Assembly: GCA_040387735.1 (NCBI GenBank)
Contig: JAZKDE010000054.1
Location: 1-64,000 of the forward strand
Source of the DNA: Arcicella sp040387735
GTDB lineage: Bacteria; Bacteroidota; Bacteroidia; Cytophagales; Spirosomataceae
Reading direction: 5' to 3'
DNA length: 64,000 bases
The position numbers and the translations under genes are program-made. A model generated the notes under the pieces. The model was not told where the DNA came from. It saw nothing but the letters and a program-made list of their open reading frames with translations, and did no database searches. Shown here piece by piece: positions 1 to 8,560 of the stretch (positions are counted from its first letter, which is position 1; each line of letters starts with the position of its first letter).

Positions 1-487
1 AAGTCATGAAACTTAAACCTGTCATTTTTTCTAAACTAATTCCTCCCAAATAAATGATGGAAGTAAGATTTACGAAAATGTAAAGAAATAGCCAAAAAAC
101 TGCCATAATGGTCGCCAAACGTTCATCGTAACGTTTAGCCAAAAACTGTGGCATGGTATAAATTTTGTTTTTCAAATACATCGGCAAAAAATAAACTGCC
201 ACGATGATTAACGAAACACCTCCCAATAATTCATAAACAGAAATAGCAATTCCTAATTGAAATGCTTGTCCACTCATGCCAATAAATTGTTCCGCAGAAA
301 TATTTGAAGCGATAATAGAAGCACCGATTGCCCACCAAGTTAATGAACCTTCGGCAAGAAAAAAGTCTTTTGAGTCGCCACCATTTTGTTTGCCTTTATT
401 TTTATAAACCCAGTAACCATAACTGGAAACGATGACGAAATAAATAAAGAAAATGCAGTAGTCGAGGGTTTCTAAACCAAGTTTCAT
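1..487 (-). CDS. Sodium:solute symporter (SSS/SGLT type), N-terminal part
   Basis: Runs off the left edge, so only about the first 162 residues are visible. They read as a multi-pass membrane protein of the sodium/solute symporter family: a first membrane segment from about residue 10, a charged loop, then the conserved stretch SNISAEQFIGMSGQAF, which is typical of SGLT-like sugar symporters. It is the last visible gene of the minus-strand order araA, mgsA, araD, symporter and begins 31 bp after araD, so it is probably co-transcribed. By position it should import arabinose or a related sugar at the inner membrane with Na+. The substrate is inferred from context only. Confidence 0.9.
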   Translation of the reverse strand, partial: MKLGLETLDYCIFFIYFVIVSSYGYWVYKNKGKQNGGDSKDFFLAEGSLTWWAIGASIIASNISAEQFIGMSGQAFQLGIAISVYELLGGVSLIIVAVYFLPMYLKNKIYTMPQFLAKRYDERLATIMAVFWLFLYIFVNLTSIIYLGGISLEKMTGLSFMT

Positions 488-518
488 AGTTAAATATTAA
501 AAGGGTTAATTAAAAATA

Positions 519-1223
519 TCAGCAACCTTGTCCGTAATAGGCATTTTTGCCGTGTTTGCGTTCAAAGTGTTTCATTCTGAGCGTGTCTTTTATGCGAGGA
601 GTAAGTGGGTTTATTTGTAATGTTAGATACGCCATTCTGGCAACTTCTTCCAATACTGCAGCATTATAAACCGATTTCTCCGCATTTTTTCCCCAAGTAA
701 ATGGCCCGTGATTTTGCAATAAAACCATTTCCATTTCTTTGTGCGAAAGTCCTTTGTCTCTAAAACAATCAAAGATTTGATTACCCGTTTCATACTCATA
801 ATCACCTTCAATCATTTCGTCCGTTAAAACTGCGGCACAAGGAATATCTTGGTGCGTATGGTCGGCGTGAGTAGTGCCAAAAATGGGAATATCCATACCC
901 GCCTGAGCCCATGCTACGGCATAAGTGCTGTGTGTATGCGTAATTCCACCAATATCATCCCAATTTTTATATAGTTGAGCGTGCGTTTTTGTATCAGAAG
1001 ATGGACGCATGATTCCTTCTACTACTTTGGCATCATAATCCATGATAACAATATCTTCGGGCTTTAATAAATCGTAATCAACTCCACTTGGTTTGATGGC
1101 AAAAACGGCTTTATCTCGGTCAACAGCACTGACATTTCCAAACGTAAAAAGTACCAAACCGAGTTTAGGAAGTCGCATATTAGCTTCGTAACACTCTTCT
1201 TTTAAGGTTTTGTATAAACTCAT
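519..1223 (-). CDS. araD: L-ribulose-5-phosphate 4-epimerase
   Basis: A 234-residue cytoplasmic class II aldolase/epimerase that turns L-ribulose 5-phosphate into D-xylulose 5-phosphate, the last step of the arabinose isomerase pathway. The family features are visible: the GNVSAVD phosphate-binding region near residue 30, SSDTKTHAQLYKNW near 75, and the zinc-binding histidines in THTHSTYA (about residues 95-100), with a further His in LLQNHGPF near 171. The length is normal for AraD. Its start codon overlaps the stop of the upstream mgsA gene as ATGA, indicating translational coupling. Confidence 0.96.
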   Translation of the reverse strand: MSLYKTLKEECYEANMRLPKLGLVLFTFGNVSAVDRDKAVFAIKPSGVDYDLLKPEDIVIMDYDAKVVEGIMRPSSDTKTHAQLYKNWDDIGGITHTHSTYAVAWAQAGMDIPIFGTTHADHTHQDIPCAAVLTDEMIEGDYEYETGNQIFDCFRDKGLSHKEMEMVLLQNHGPFTWGKNAEKSVYNAAVLEEVARMAYLTLQINPLTPRIKDTLRMKHFERKHGKNAYYGQGC

Positions 1224-1690
1224 AATTTTATATTTCTTTTTAAATAATTGGCATAATCTGGAATAATTGCGTCATATTCATTGTACATCAAAGGCGATGT
1301 CAGAAGAAAATCTGCTGTAGCACGGTCGCAAGCAACTGGAATATTCCAAACCACTCCTAATCGTAATAAAGCTTTAATATCAGGGTCGTGCGGTTGCGCT
1401 TCCATTGGATCCCAAAAGAAGAAAAGCATATCAATTTTTCCTTCGGCAATCAATGAACCGATTTGTTGGTCACCGCCCAAAGGCCCACTCAAAAACTTGG
1501 TTACGTGAACATCAAGCGATTCTTCTAAAAGTCTTCCTGTGGTACCCGTTGCAAAAAGTTGATGTTTTGAAAGAACCGTCCTGTTATAAAATGCCCAATC
1601 AATTAAATCATCTTTTTTGTTGTCATGAGCCACCAAAGCAATTCTTTTACGAGCATCTAATTTTCGAATGATAAATTTGTTTTCTGACAT
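1220..1690 (-). CDS. mgsA: Methylglyoxal synthase
   Basis: Converts dihydroxyacetone phosphate to methylglyoxal and phosphate. From the ATG at 1690 the 156-residue product aligns along its length with the E. coli enzyme: ARKRIALVAHD near the start, the phosphate site ATGTTGR, the catalytic Asp in SGPLGGDQQ, the second Asp in FFWDPMEAQPHDPD, and LLRLGVVWNIPVA. A GTG 42 bp further up (1732) is also in frame, but the ATG gives the usual family N terminus. The gene lies between araA (55 bp away) and araD (4-nt overlap), which ties it to the arabinose operon. It may act as a phosphate-recycling overflow valve when pentose flux is high; that role is inferred. Confidence 0.93.
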   Translation of the reverse strand: MSENKFIIRKLDARKRIALVAHDNKKDDLIDWAFYNRTVLSKHQLFATGTTGRLLEESLDVHVTKFLSGPLGGDQQIGSLIAEGKIDMLFFFWDPMEAQPHDPDIKALLRLGVVWNIPVACDRATADFLLTSPLMYNEYDAIIPDYANYLKRNIKL

Positions 1691-1745
1691 TTTAATGAGA
1701 TTGTTATGGATTATTTCTCTGTTGCCTAACACCTAAACCTTAACC

Positions 1746-3236
1746 CTATTTAAACGCAACTCCATTATATCTCAAATCATTTTTCAAGCCACGAATTGTG
1801 GTGTCTTTGTCTATGATTACCAATTCAATATTTAACATATCAGCTAAATCTTCCATGTATTCAGTCGTAAGTGTCTGACTATAAACGGTATGATGCGCAC
1901 CGCCCGCCAAAATCCATGATTGCAAACCTACTTCCATACTTGGTTGTGGTTTCCACAAAGCACGAGCCGTTGGTAGTTTTGGGAATTCTTCCGTTACTTT
2001 TACGGCATCCACTTCGTTCACAATTAATCTAAAACGATTTCCCATATCCACCAAAGAAACGTTGATTGATGGGCCTTCTTGTCCGTTGAAAACCAAACGA
2101 ACAGGGTCTTCTTTGCCACCAATGCCTAATGGGTGAACTTCACATTTCACGATACCATCGGCAATTGTTGGGCAAATTTCTAACATGTGTGAACCCAGAA
2201 CCATGGGATTAGCAGGATTGAAATGATACGTATAATCTTCCATGAAAGAAGTACCGCCTTTCATACCACTCGACATCGCTTTCAAAATATGAACCATTGC
2301 CGAAGTTTTCCAATCGCCTTCACCACCGTAACCGTAACCTGCCGCCATCATCCGTTGTGAGCCAATCCCTGGCAATTGACGCATTCCGTGTAAATCCTCA
2401 AACGTGTTGGTGTAAGCAGAATAGCCACCATCTTCCAAAAATGCCTTTAAGCCTAATTCAATTCTGGCTGCTTCTGCCAACGAAGAACGCATCGCTCCAC
2501 CGTTTGCCAAAGAAGACATCATTTGGTAAGTTGCTTCGTATTCTTTAATTAAATTCTGAATTTCAGCATCCGAAATCTGATTAATTACTTGGACTAAATC
2601 ACCAACGGCATACGTATTTACTTCAAAGCCAAATTTCATTTCAGCTGAAACTTTATCTCCATCCGTTACTGCCACATAGCGCATATTATCGCCAAAACGA
2701 GCCACTTTCATGGTTTTCATTTTGTACTTTCCTACCGCCACCCGAGACCAAATATTGATTTTTTCAAGCACTGATTCTGCTTCCCAATGTCCCACCACAA
2801 CTTTACGGTTGATGCGCATTTTAGACATGATATGTCCAAATTCACGGTCACCATGAGCCGATTGGTTAAGGTTCATGAAGTCCATATCAATGGCTGAATA
2901 TGGAATATCACGGTTAAATTGCGTGTGTAAATGCAATAAAGGCAATTGAAGAATATTCAAGCCATTAATCCACATTTTTGCGGGCGAAAACGTGTGCATC
3001 CATGCGATGATACCAATACAATTTGCGGTAGCGTTGGCTTCTTTACAAATCGCCGTGATTTCTTCCGTAGATTTCACAACGGGTTTAAAAACCACTTTTA
3101 CTGGAATTTGAGAAGCATTATTGAACGAATCAGCGATGATTTTTGAATGTTCATCAACTTGACGAAGCGTTTCTTCTCCGTATAAATGTTGGCTACCAGT
3201 AATAAACCAAACTTCAAAAGTTTTTAGATTAAGCAT
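1746..3236 (-). CDS. araA: L-arabinose isomerase
   Basis: A 496-residue cytoplasmic isomerase that converts L-arabinose to L-ribulose with Mn2+. It begins with the family signature FEVWFITGSQHLYGEE, contains GIIAWMHTFSPAKMWI near residue 90, and keeps the metal-ligand glutamates and histidines around KAFLEDGGYSAYTNTFEDL (about 300-320) and the later LGSHMLEICP region (near 350). The length is normal. It is the first gene of the run araA-mgsA-araD-symporter. Only 33-40 bp separate its start from the plus-strand gene at 3276, so its promoter must lie inside that opposite-strand cassette, or it depends on read-through from araB. Confidence 0.97.
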   Translation of the reverse strand: MLNLKTFEVWFITGSQHLYGEETLRQVDEHSKIIADSFNNASQIPVKVVFKPVVKSTEEITAICKEANATANCIGIIAWMHTFSPAKMWINGLNILQLPLLHLHTQFNRDIPYSAIDMDFMNLNQSAHGDREFGHIMSKMRINRKVVVGHWEAESVLEKINIWSRVAVGKYKMKTMKVARFGDNMRYVAVTDGDKVSAEMKFGFEVNTYAVGDLVQVINQISDAEIQNLIKEYEATYQMMSSLANGGAMRSSLAEAARIELGLKAFLEDGGYSAYTNTFEDLHGMRQLPGIGSQRMMAAGYGYGGEGDWKTSAMVHILKAMSSGMKGGTSFMEDYTYHFNPANPMVLGSHMLEICPTIADGIVKCEVHPLGIGGKEDPVRLVFNGQEGPSINVSLVDMGNRFRLIVNEVDAVKVTEEFPKLPTARALWKPQPSMEVGLQSWILAGGAHHTVYSQTLTTEYMEDLADMLNIELVIIDKDTTIRGLKNDLRYNGVAFK

Positions 3237-3275
3237 TTACTTTGTTATTTTTTTTTATTTTTAGTAATTTTGGTA

Positions 3276-3722
3276 ATGGAAAAACCTATTTACAACATTG
3301 AAACATCTCCCGATGGACTTTATCATATTTTTGAAAGTATTGGCTTACAGAAGAATACTAAAAAAATGGTTGTTTATGTTCCCGATGAAAATAAAGCAAA
3401 TTTGTTTCATTTAATCTTTGGAGATTTAACCGACGAACACACCCTTGATGTCTTTGCGATAAGCAATAATCAGGATATGAAAATAATTTTAGCTACTGTC
3501 ATACAAACTTTGTACGCATTTTTTGAATTAAATCCGACCAAAAAAGTATTTTTTACTGGAAGTACTGATGCTCGAACCAGACTTTATCGGGCAACAATTT
3601 CAAATTTATTTGAAAAAACAGAACTTTTTTATAACATTTATGGTCTTTTAGACGATGATTCAACCGAGCCATTCAGTAAAACAGGTTATTATAAAGGATA
3701 TTTTATCGAAAAAAAATCATGA
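3276..3722 (+). CDS. DUF6934-like protein, possible toxin of a two-gene module
   Basis: A 148-residue soluble protein (ATG at 3276; a TTG at 3270 is in frame but less likely). I recognise the family only as an uncharacterised Bacteroidota group, probably DUF6934, by the pattern FFTGSTDARTRLYRATISN near residues 90-108 and GYYKGYFIEKK at the end. It has no signal peptide and no membrane segment. It sits on the opposite strand between araB and araA, and its stop codon overlaps the start of a 55-residue gene as ATGA. A -7-like TAATTTTG at 3265-3272 lies directly before the start, which would give a nearly leaderless message. The toxin role is inferred from layout only. Confidence 0.72.
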   Translation: MEKPIYNIETSPDGLYHIFESIGLQKNTKKMVVYVPDENKANLFHLIFGDLTDEHTLDVFAISNNQDMKIILATVIQTLYAFFELNPTKKVFFTGSTDARTRLYRATISNLFEKTELFYNIYGLLDDDSTEPFSKTGYYKGYFIEKKS

Positions 3723-3886
3723 AAAAAGAACTTAATTTTTTGGGTATTGATGAATCAAAAGTTAAAATCAACCCTAATATGCCTAAAGTCAATTTGGATA
3801 CTCCAGAATTAAAAAAGCATTTACATAAAATAAGTCAAATTTTGAAAAATGTAAAAGTGCCGTTTGAAAGTGTTAATGCTCGCTAA
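3719..3886 (+). CDS. Small 55-residue protein, partner of the DUF6934-like gene
   Basis: Begins MKKELNFLGIDESKVKINPN and ends VPFESVNAR. It is a charged Lys-rich soluble peptide with no membrane segment and a predicted helix around LDTPELKKHLHKISQILKNV. It overlaps the preceding gene by 4 nt (ATGA) and ends 5 bp before the stop of araB on the other strand. A short charged partner translationally coupled to a larger gene is the layout of many toxin-antitoxin pairs. No homologue is recognised, so the antitoxin role is only a guess. Coding is supported by the coupling, the tight fit and the absence of alternative use of the stretch. Confidence 0.6.
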   Translation: MKKELNFLGIDESKVKINPNMPKVNLDTPELKKHLHKISQILKNVKVPFESVNAR

Positions 3887-3891
3887 AACTC

Positions 3892-5526
3892 TCATTGTAT
3901 TTCTGTGAATTTTCCTAATTTTTGATATTTTTCGTATAGCTTTTTATAAACTTCAACTGCTTCTGGACGTGGTAAATAATTGGCATCAAATCCAGAACCC
4001 ATTGCTTTTTGAGCGTCAAATAAATTGGCGTGAATTCCTGCCGCAACTGAAGCATTCATGGCCGCACCCAAAGCACAGGCTTGATCTGAACTTGCCACTT
4101 TTATCGGCATATTTAACACATCTGAAAGCGTTTGCATCACATAAGGTGATTTTTTGGCCACGCCACCAATGGCAATTACTTGTTTAATTGGCACGCCTTC
4201 TTGGATAAATCTATCCACGATTGCCCTTGAACCAAATGCCGTTGCTTCCACAATCATTTTGAATATTTTAACGAAATCCGTTCCTAAATCCATACCCATA
4301 AAAGATGCTTTTAGGGTATGATTTGCATCGGGCGTTCGTCGGCCATTTATCCAGTCCGTTGCCACAATATCATTTTCAGTAATGGATAATTGTGAAGCCT
4401 GTTCTGATAAATAAGGAATTAGTTTTTCGCTTAAATCATCCGCTGCTTTTTCGCCCAAAATTGCTCTAACTGGTTCCGTAATAATGCGTTGAAACCAAGC
4501 GTAATAATCTCCGTAAGCCGATTGTCCCGCTTCCATACCCAACATATTTGGGATGATTGACCCGTTCACTTGTCCGCAAATTCCCTTGATTAACAAATGT
4601 CCAATTTCTTCATTGGGGGCAATCAACATATCGCACGTTGAGGTTCCCATTACTCGCACGAAATCGTAAGGTTGAATTTCTGCCCCAACCGCTCCTGCAT
4701 GACAATCAAACGTTCCGACGCCAATAACTACGTTGTTTGGAACGCCCAATTTTTCGGCCCATTCTGCCGAAATTGTTCCCATCGGAAGGTCAGCGGTATA
4801 AGTATCTTTAAATAAACGTTTTCTCAAACCCGATAAAAGTGGGTCAAGTTTAGTTAAAAATTCTTCGGAAGGCAAACCTTCAAATTCTTCGTGCCAAAGC
4901 GCTTTATGTCCTGCCGCACATCTTGAACGTTTGAAAGTCAAAGGATTGGTATTTCCTGATAAAACCGCCGAAATCCAATCACAATGTTCAACCCACGAAA
5001 ATGCTTTTTCTCGCACTTTTTCATCCACTCGCAAAGTGCGGAGAATTTTTGCCCAATACCACTCAGACGAATAAATTCCGCCTACGTATTTGGTGAAATC
5101 CGTATCCCAATGATGAGCCAAATTATTGATTTCTTCAGCTTCTGCATTACCTGTATGGTCTTTCCAGAGAATAAACATACCATTTGGATTTTCCGCAAAT
5201 TCTGGAAGCAAAGCTAAAGGCGTTCCGTTTTCATCGACTGCCACAGGCGTTGAGCCCGTTGTATCGACCGAAATTCCAACAATATTTTGTTTAATTTCCT
5301 CTGAAAGTCCTTCTAAAGCCCCTTTAACTGCCCCTTCCAAACCTTCTAAATAATCGAGTGGATGTTGTCTAAATTGTGAAGTAGATGGATTACAGAAAAG
5401 TCCTTTTTGCCACCTTTCATAATAATGAACGGCAGTACCTATACTTTCACCTGTTTGGGTATTTACAATCAAAGCACGAACTGAGTCTGTACCATAATCA
5501 AGCCCTATCGTGAATTTATTTTGCAT
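3892..5526 (-). CDS. araB: Ribulokinase
   Basis: A 544-residue FGGY-family carbohydrate kinase that phosphorylates L-ribulose to L-ribulose 5-phosphate with ATP in the cytoplasm. Visible marks are the N-terminal ATPase motif IGLDYGTDSVRALIV, the substrate-side VDTTGSTPVAVD, the second-domain VGVGTFDCHAGAVGAEI near residue 275, and the C-terminal signature IAIGGVAKKSPYVMQTLSDVL near 455. The length is normal for AraB. A candidate AraR operator lies 12-32 nt upstream of the start codon. The araA gene would normally follow directly; here a plus-strand cassette (3276-3886) separates the two. Confidence 0.97.
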   Translation of the reverse strand: MQNKFTIGLDYGTDSVRALIVNTQTGESIGTAVHYYERWQKGLFCNPSTSQFRQHPLDYLEGLEGAVKGALEGLSEEIKQNIVGISVDTTGSTPVAVDENGTPLALLPEFAENPNGMFILWKDHTGNAEAEEINNLAHHWDTDFTKYVGGIYSSEWYWAKILRTLRVDEKVREKAFSWVEHCDWISAVLSGNTNPLTFKRSRCAAGHKALWHEEFEGLPSEEFLTKLDPLLSGLRKRLFKDTYTADLPMGTISAEWAEKLGVPNNVVIGVGTFDCHAGAVGAEIQPYDFVRVMGTSTCDMLIAPNEEIGHLLIKGICGQVNGSIIPNMLGMEAGQSAYGDYYAWFQRIITEPVRAILGEKAADDLSEKLIPYLSEQASQLSITENDIVATDWINGRRTPDANHTLKASFMGMDLGTDFVKIFKMIVEATAFGSRAIVDRFIQEGVPIKQVIAIGGVAKKSPYVMQTLSDVLNMPIKVASSDQACALGAAMNASVAAGIHANLFDAQKAMGSGFDANYLPRPEAVEVYKKLYEKYQKLGKFTEIQ

Positions 5527-5537
5527 AATTTTGCTTG

Positions 5538-5558
5538 TTCGTGTTGAAATAACACATT
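5538..5558. promoter_or_regulatory. Candidate AraR operator before araB
   Basis: An inverted repeat TTCGTGT - 7 bp - ACACATT placed 12-32 nt upstream of the araB start. It has the same half-site and spacer length as three other sites in this window (6375-6395, 14689-14709, 14724-14744), all at arabinose genes. Binding next to the start codon fits repression by roadblock or promoter occlusion. That AraR is the binder is inferred. Confidence 0.72.
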
Positions 5559-5602
5559 TACATTTAAAACTTCAAACTAATTGATTTTCAAATATTTACT
5601 TA

Positions 5603-6301
5603 TTATCTCATGGAATCAGAGATAAAATAATGGAACGCATTAAATTGTTTTTGATATTTTTCTTGATCCAATTTATATAAGATTGCCTTTTTGGTAGAAG
5701 AATTTTCATTTTTTTCCCCTGTATCAATTAACAAGTTGGTAGAAAGAATTTTACGGCTAAAATTTCTTCTATCCACGGGCGAATCATAAATTGCTTCGTA
5801 GAGCTTTTGAAGCTGCGGAATGGTGAATTTTTCGGGTAATAATTCAAATCCTAAAGGGTGTAGAGCAGCTTTGTACCGTAATTCTTCCAAGGCTAAATCA
5901 ACCATTTCATTATGGTCAAAAATTAATTCTGGTCTGTTTTTAAGATCAATCCAGTACGCATTTTGAGCTTTAGCTGAATCTTGGTCGTGGGCATGAATAT
6001 TGATAAGAGCAAAAAAACAAACGGATAATGTTCGTTCCACAGGATCACGATTTACTTTGCCAAAGGTTTTTATTTCTTCAAAATAAATGTCTTTCAATCC
6101 CGTTAAATCGTACAAAATTCGATTTGCTGCCACTTCAAGGTCTTCGTTTGTTTCCAAAAAACCTCCCATCAGCGACCATTTACCCAATTCAGGCTCAAAA
6201 TTTCTTTTTATCAATAATAATTTCAAAGACTCTCTATCAAATCCAAAAACTATACAATCGAGTGCTACCAGAATTCGGGTCGAATGAGCGTATCTTTCCA
6301 T
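5603..6301 (-). CDS. araR: Nudix-family transcriptional regulator of arabinose use (AraR)
   Basis: A 232-residue protein (ATG at 6301; a TTG at 6310 is also in frame) with an N-terminal Nudix fold (about 10-145) and a C-terminal winged-helix domain (about 150-232, with FTIPQLQKLYEAIYDSPVDR as the probable helix-turn-helix). The Nudix box GGFLETNEDLEVAANRILYD has lost the catalytic REUXEE glutamates: the core reads RILYDL. This matches the published AraR family of Bacteroides, which senses L-arabinose and no longer hydrolyses nucleotides. It lies between the arabinofuranosidase gene and araB, with its own upstream operator, suggesting autoregulation. Confidence 0.9.
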   Translation of the reverse strand: MERYAHSTRILVALDCIVFGFDRESLKLLLIKRNFEPELGKWSLMGGFLETNEDLEVAANRILYDLTGLKDIYFEEIKTFGKVNRDPVERTLSVCFFALINIHAHDQDSAKAQNAYWIDLKNRPELIFDHNEMVDLALEELRYKAALHPLGFELLPEKFTIPQLQKLYEAIYDSPVDRRNFSRKILSTNLLIDTGEKNENSSTKKAILYKLDQEKYQKQFNAFHYFISDSMR

Positions 6302-6374
6302 AAAAAGCAATTATTTTTTAATATTCAGAAGAAAACTATTGATAAGTTTACATCAATTATTATACAACAATATA

Positions 6375-6395
6375 ATTGTGTAAACTTGACACAAT
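6375..6395. promoter_or_regulatory. Candidate AraR operator before araR
   Basis: A perfect inverted repeat ATTGTGT - 7 bp - ACACAAT, 74-94 nt upstream of the araR start. It matches the half-site and spacing of the araB site. A wider inverted pair, AGTTTAC (6345-6351) and GTAAACT (6380-6386), overlaps it and may mark a second contact. Confidence 0.75.
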
Positions 6396-6473
6396 ATTAC
6401 TTTATTTATTTAAAAATGTCAAATTTTTCAAATAAAATTTATATTCCAGAAAAATACCTGATCGAAAATAATC

Positions 6474-8477
6474 TTACTTATCCAAAATCTTAATTCGATA
6501 AACGATAAATGATTTTGCGGGAAGATTTAAACTTACCATTTTCTTTTTCACATCAACCGCAATATCTTTCTCAATTGGGCTAACTTTCGTAGCATTTTCA
6601 AATGAATTCACTTCATTCAAATTGTCATTTTGCATGATATATGCCTTCGCAACAGCTTCCATTTTCTTCACGCCAGCCAATGATAATTCATGGTTTTGTG
6701 CTTTTCCAGAAACGTTAACAACTTTCACAATTACTTCATTGGCGTTTTTGTCCCAAGCCGCCGCTGCATACAAACTGTCTTTTCCTGCTACGGTTGAACC
6801 GCTTTCTGTAATTGGCAATACGTGTGTTCCTCTGTTGTTGCTGTATAATTTCTGCACGTAATAATTTGGCGTTCCGTAACTACGAAGATTATCTACCCAA
6901 ATCAAATCGGGTGTCCATTGCCAACCGTCTGCGTGGGCAAAAAGTGGGGCATACGAAGCCATGCTTACTACGGCGGCATTGCGTTCTAAACCCGTCATAA
7001 AGGCAGCCTCCGACAAGGCACAATTCCAACTATTTTTATTGTCAACACTAACCGTATGGTCACTTTGAGCGGCATATTCGCCGGCAAAAACTTTTGAACC
7101 ATTACGGTCATAAGAATCATAACGACTTGCATTTTTCAAAAACCAATCAGGTTTATTGTAATAATGTTCGTCGATTATATCTGCATTCATAGCACGTAAT
7201 TCAGTATTCAAATGTTGAAAAATACGGCTTTCAGGGTCAATACCAGAACTATTTACTAATTTAATTGTTGGGTATTTGTCTTTGATTGCTTTGGTAAATA
7301 TTTTCAGTCGTTCTACATATTGTGGTCCCCAGTTTTCATTTCCAATTCCCATCATTTTTAAATTAAATGGAGCAGGATGACCCATATCGGCACGAATTTT
7401 ACCCCATTTGGTAGAAACATCGCCGTTTGCAAATTCAATTAAATCAAGTGCATCGTCAACGTAGGGTTGTATTTGATCTAAGGGTACAACTTCCGCAGAA
7501 TTGAATTGACAAGCCATTCCGCAGTTTAAAATTGGCAGTGGAGCAGCGCCAATATCATCACATAATTGGAAATATTCAAAGAAACCTAAACCAAATGTTT
7601 GGAAATAATCGGGAGCTGGGCGATGCGTAAATTCAATATTCCAACGGTTCATAATTAATTGGCGATCTTCTATCGGTCCCAATGTTTTTTTCCATTGATA
7701 ACGGTTGTTAAGGTCAAAACCTTCTACGATACAACCACCTGGGAAACGGACAAATCCAGGTTTCATATCGGCTAATAATTGAATCATATCAGCACGCATT
7801 CCACCTTTACGACCTTTCCAAGTATCAGAAGGAAATAATGAAATCATATCCAAATCAACAACGCCTGTTCCTTCAAACCAAATTCGGAAAGTACCTTTTG
7901 CTTCCGAAGCCAAAGCATTAAAACTTGATTCTAATTTAGTCCATTCATTACCATTTGGCGTAACAAGCGTGCTACCAATTACTTCTTTTTTAGCATTTAA
8001 TAATTCGATGTGCATTTTTACTGAACCCGTAATCACTCTTGCCAAAACCGAAAAATCATAACGCAATCCGCTTTTAAATCCCATACCCTTAAAGCCTTCA
8101 TTTGAAAGACCAAGTTCTCCTTTTTTGGTATCATTAACGGTAACGGTAATATAGCGTGGATTTGCCGTATTTTTATCCATTCTGTTCTGCACCAAAATTT
8201 CACCTTCGTGTCTTAATTTCACGAGGATTTCTTTTTTTGCTTCGATAGGGTATTCAATATTCCAACCCATTAAAGGCTTGAAAAACTCGAATGAGCGGTT
8301 TTTAATTAATTCGGCATAAATACCACCATCGGCTCCCATGTTAATATCTTCAAAGAAAACGCCCCACATAGTTGGCTGAATTTCTGAGACTTTGGTAGGA
8401 ACATCAACAACTATTTTCTTTTGAGCGAAAGTATTCATTCCAAAAAGACACAGGGCAATAAGATATAATTTTTTCAT
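6474..8477 (-). CDS. Secreted alpha-L-arabinofuranosidase, GH51, long form
   Basis: A 667-residue enzyme with a cleavable signal peptide (LYLIALCLFGMNTFAQ). An N-terminal carbohydrate-binding-like beta domain (about 60-210) precedes the GH51 barrel and a C-terminal beta domain. The catalytic acid/base is the Glu in GIGNENWGPQ (near 381) and the nucleophile the Glu in FAGEYAAQSD (near 466). It removes terminal alpha-L-arabinofuranosyl groups from arabinan or arabinoxylan, in the periplasm or outside. It is the last of four glycosidase genes read in the same direction, separated from the previous one by a hairpin. It differs from its GH51 neighbour by the extra N-terminal domain. Confidence 0.94.
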   Translation of the reverse strand: MKKLYLIALCLFGMNTFAQKKIVVDVPTKVSEIQPTMWGVFFEDINMGADGGIYAELIKNRSFEFFKPLMGWNIEYPIEAKKEILVKLRHEGEILVQNRMDKNTANPRYITVTVNDTKKGELGLSNEGFKGMGFKSGLRYDFSVLARVITGSVKMHIELLNAKKEVIGSTLVTPNGNEWTKLESSFNALASEAKGTFRIWFEGTGVVDLDMISLFPSDTWKGRKGGMRADMIQLLADMKPGFVRFPGGCIVEGFDLNNRYQWKKTLGPIEDRQLIMNRWNIEFTHRPAPDYFQTFGLGFFEYFQLCDDIGAAPLPILNCGMACQFNSAEVVPLDQIQPYVDDALDLIEFANGDVSTKWGKIRADMGHPAPFNLKMMGIGNENWGPQYVERLKIFTKAIKDKYPTIKLVNSSGIDPESRIFQHLNTELRAMNADIIDEHYYNKPDWFLKNASRYDSYDRNGSKVFAGEYAAQSDHTVSVDNKNSWNCALSEAAFMTGLERNAAVVSMASYAPLFAHADGWQWTPDLIWVDNLRSYGTPNYYVQKLYSNNRGTHVLPITESGSTVAGKDSLYAAAAWDKNANEVIVKVVNVSGKAQNHELSLAGVKKMEAVAKAYIMQNDNLNEVNSFENATKVSPIEKDIAVDVKKKMVSLNLPAKSFIVYRIKILDK

Positions 8478-8497
8478 TTTATTTTTGCTTTAACTTT

Positions 8498-8552
8498 TAG
8501 GCAATAGGCTGTATGCCTTTTATAGAGCGTAGGGCATACAGCCTATTGCCTA
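8498..8552 (-). terminator. Hairpin between the two GH51 genes
   Basis: Two perfect 20-nt complementary arms (8498-8517 and 8533-8552; each contains GGCAATAGGCTG or its complement) with a 15-nt loop. No long T-run follows on the minus strand, so it may act as a partial terminator, processing site or RNA stabiliser within the glycosidase operon. Confidence 0.6.
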
Positions 8553-8560
8553 ATGCGATT

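Noticed and set aside
5603..6301. Active Nudix hydrolase
   Set aside because: The catalytic Glu residues of the Nudix box are replaced, and context plus a C-terminal winged helix point to a regulator.
8498..8552. Integron attC or attachment site
   Set aside because: The stem is perfect and lacks the bulged bases and core sites of attC, and no integrase is near; a transcript hairpin is more likely.
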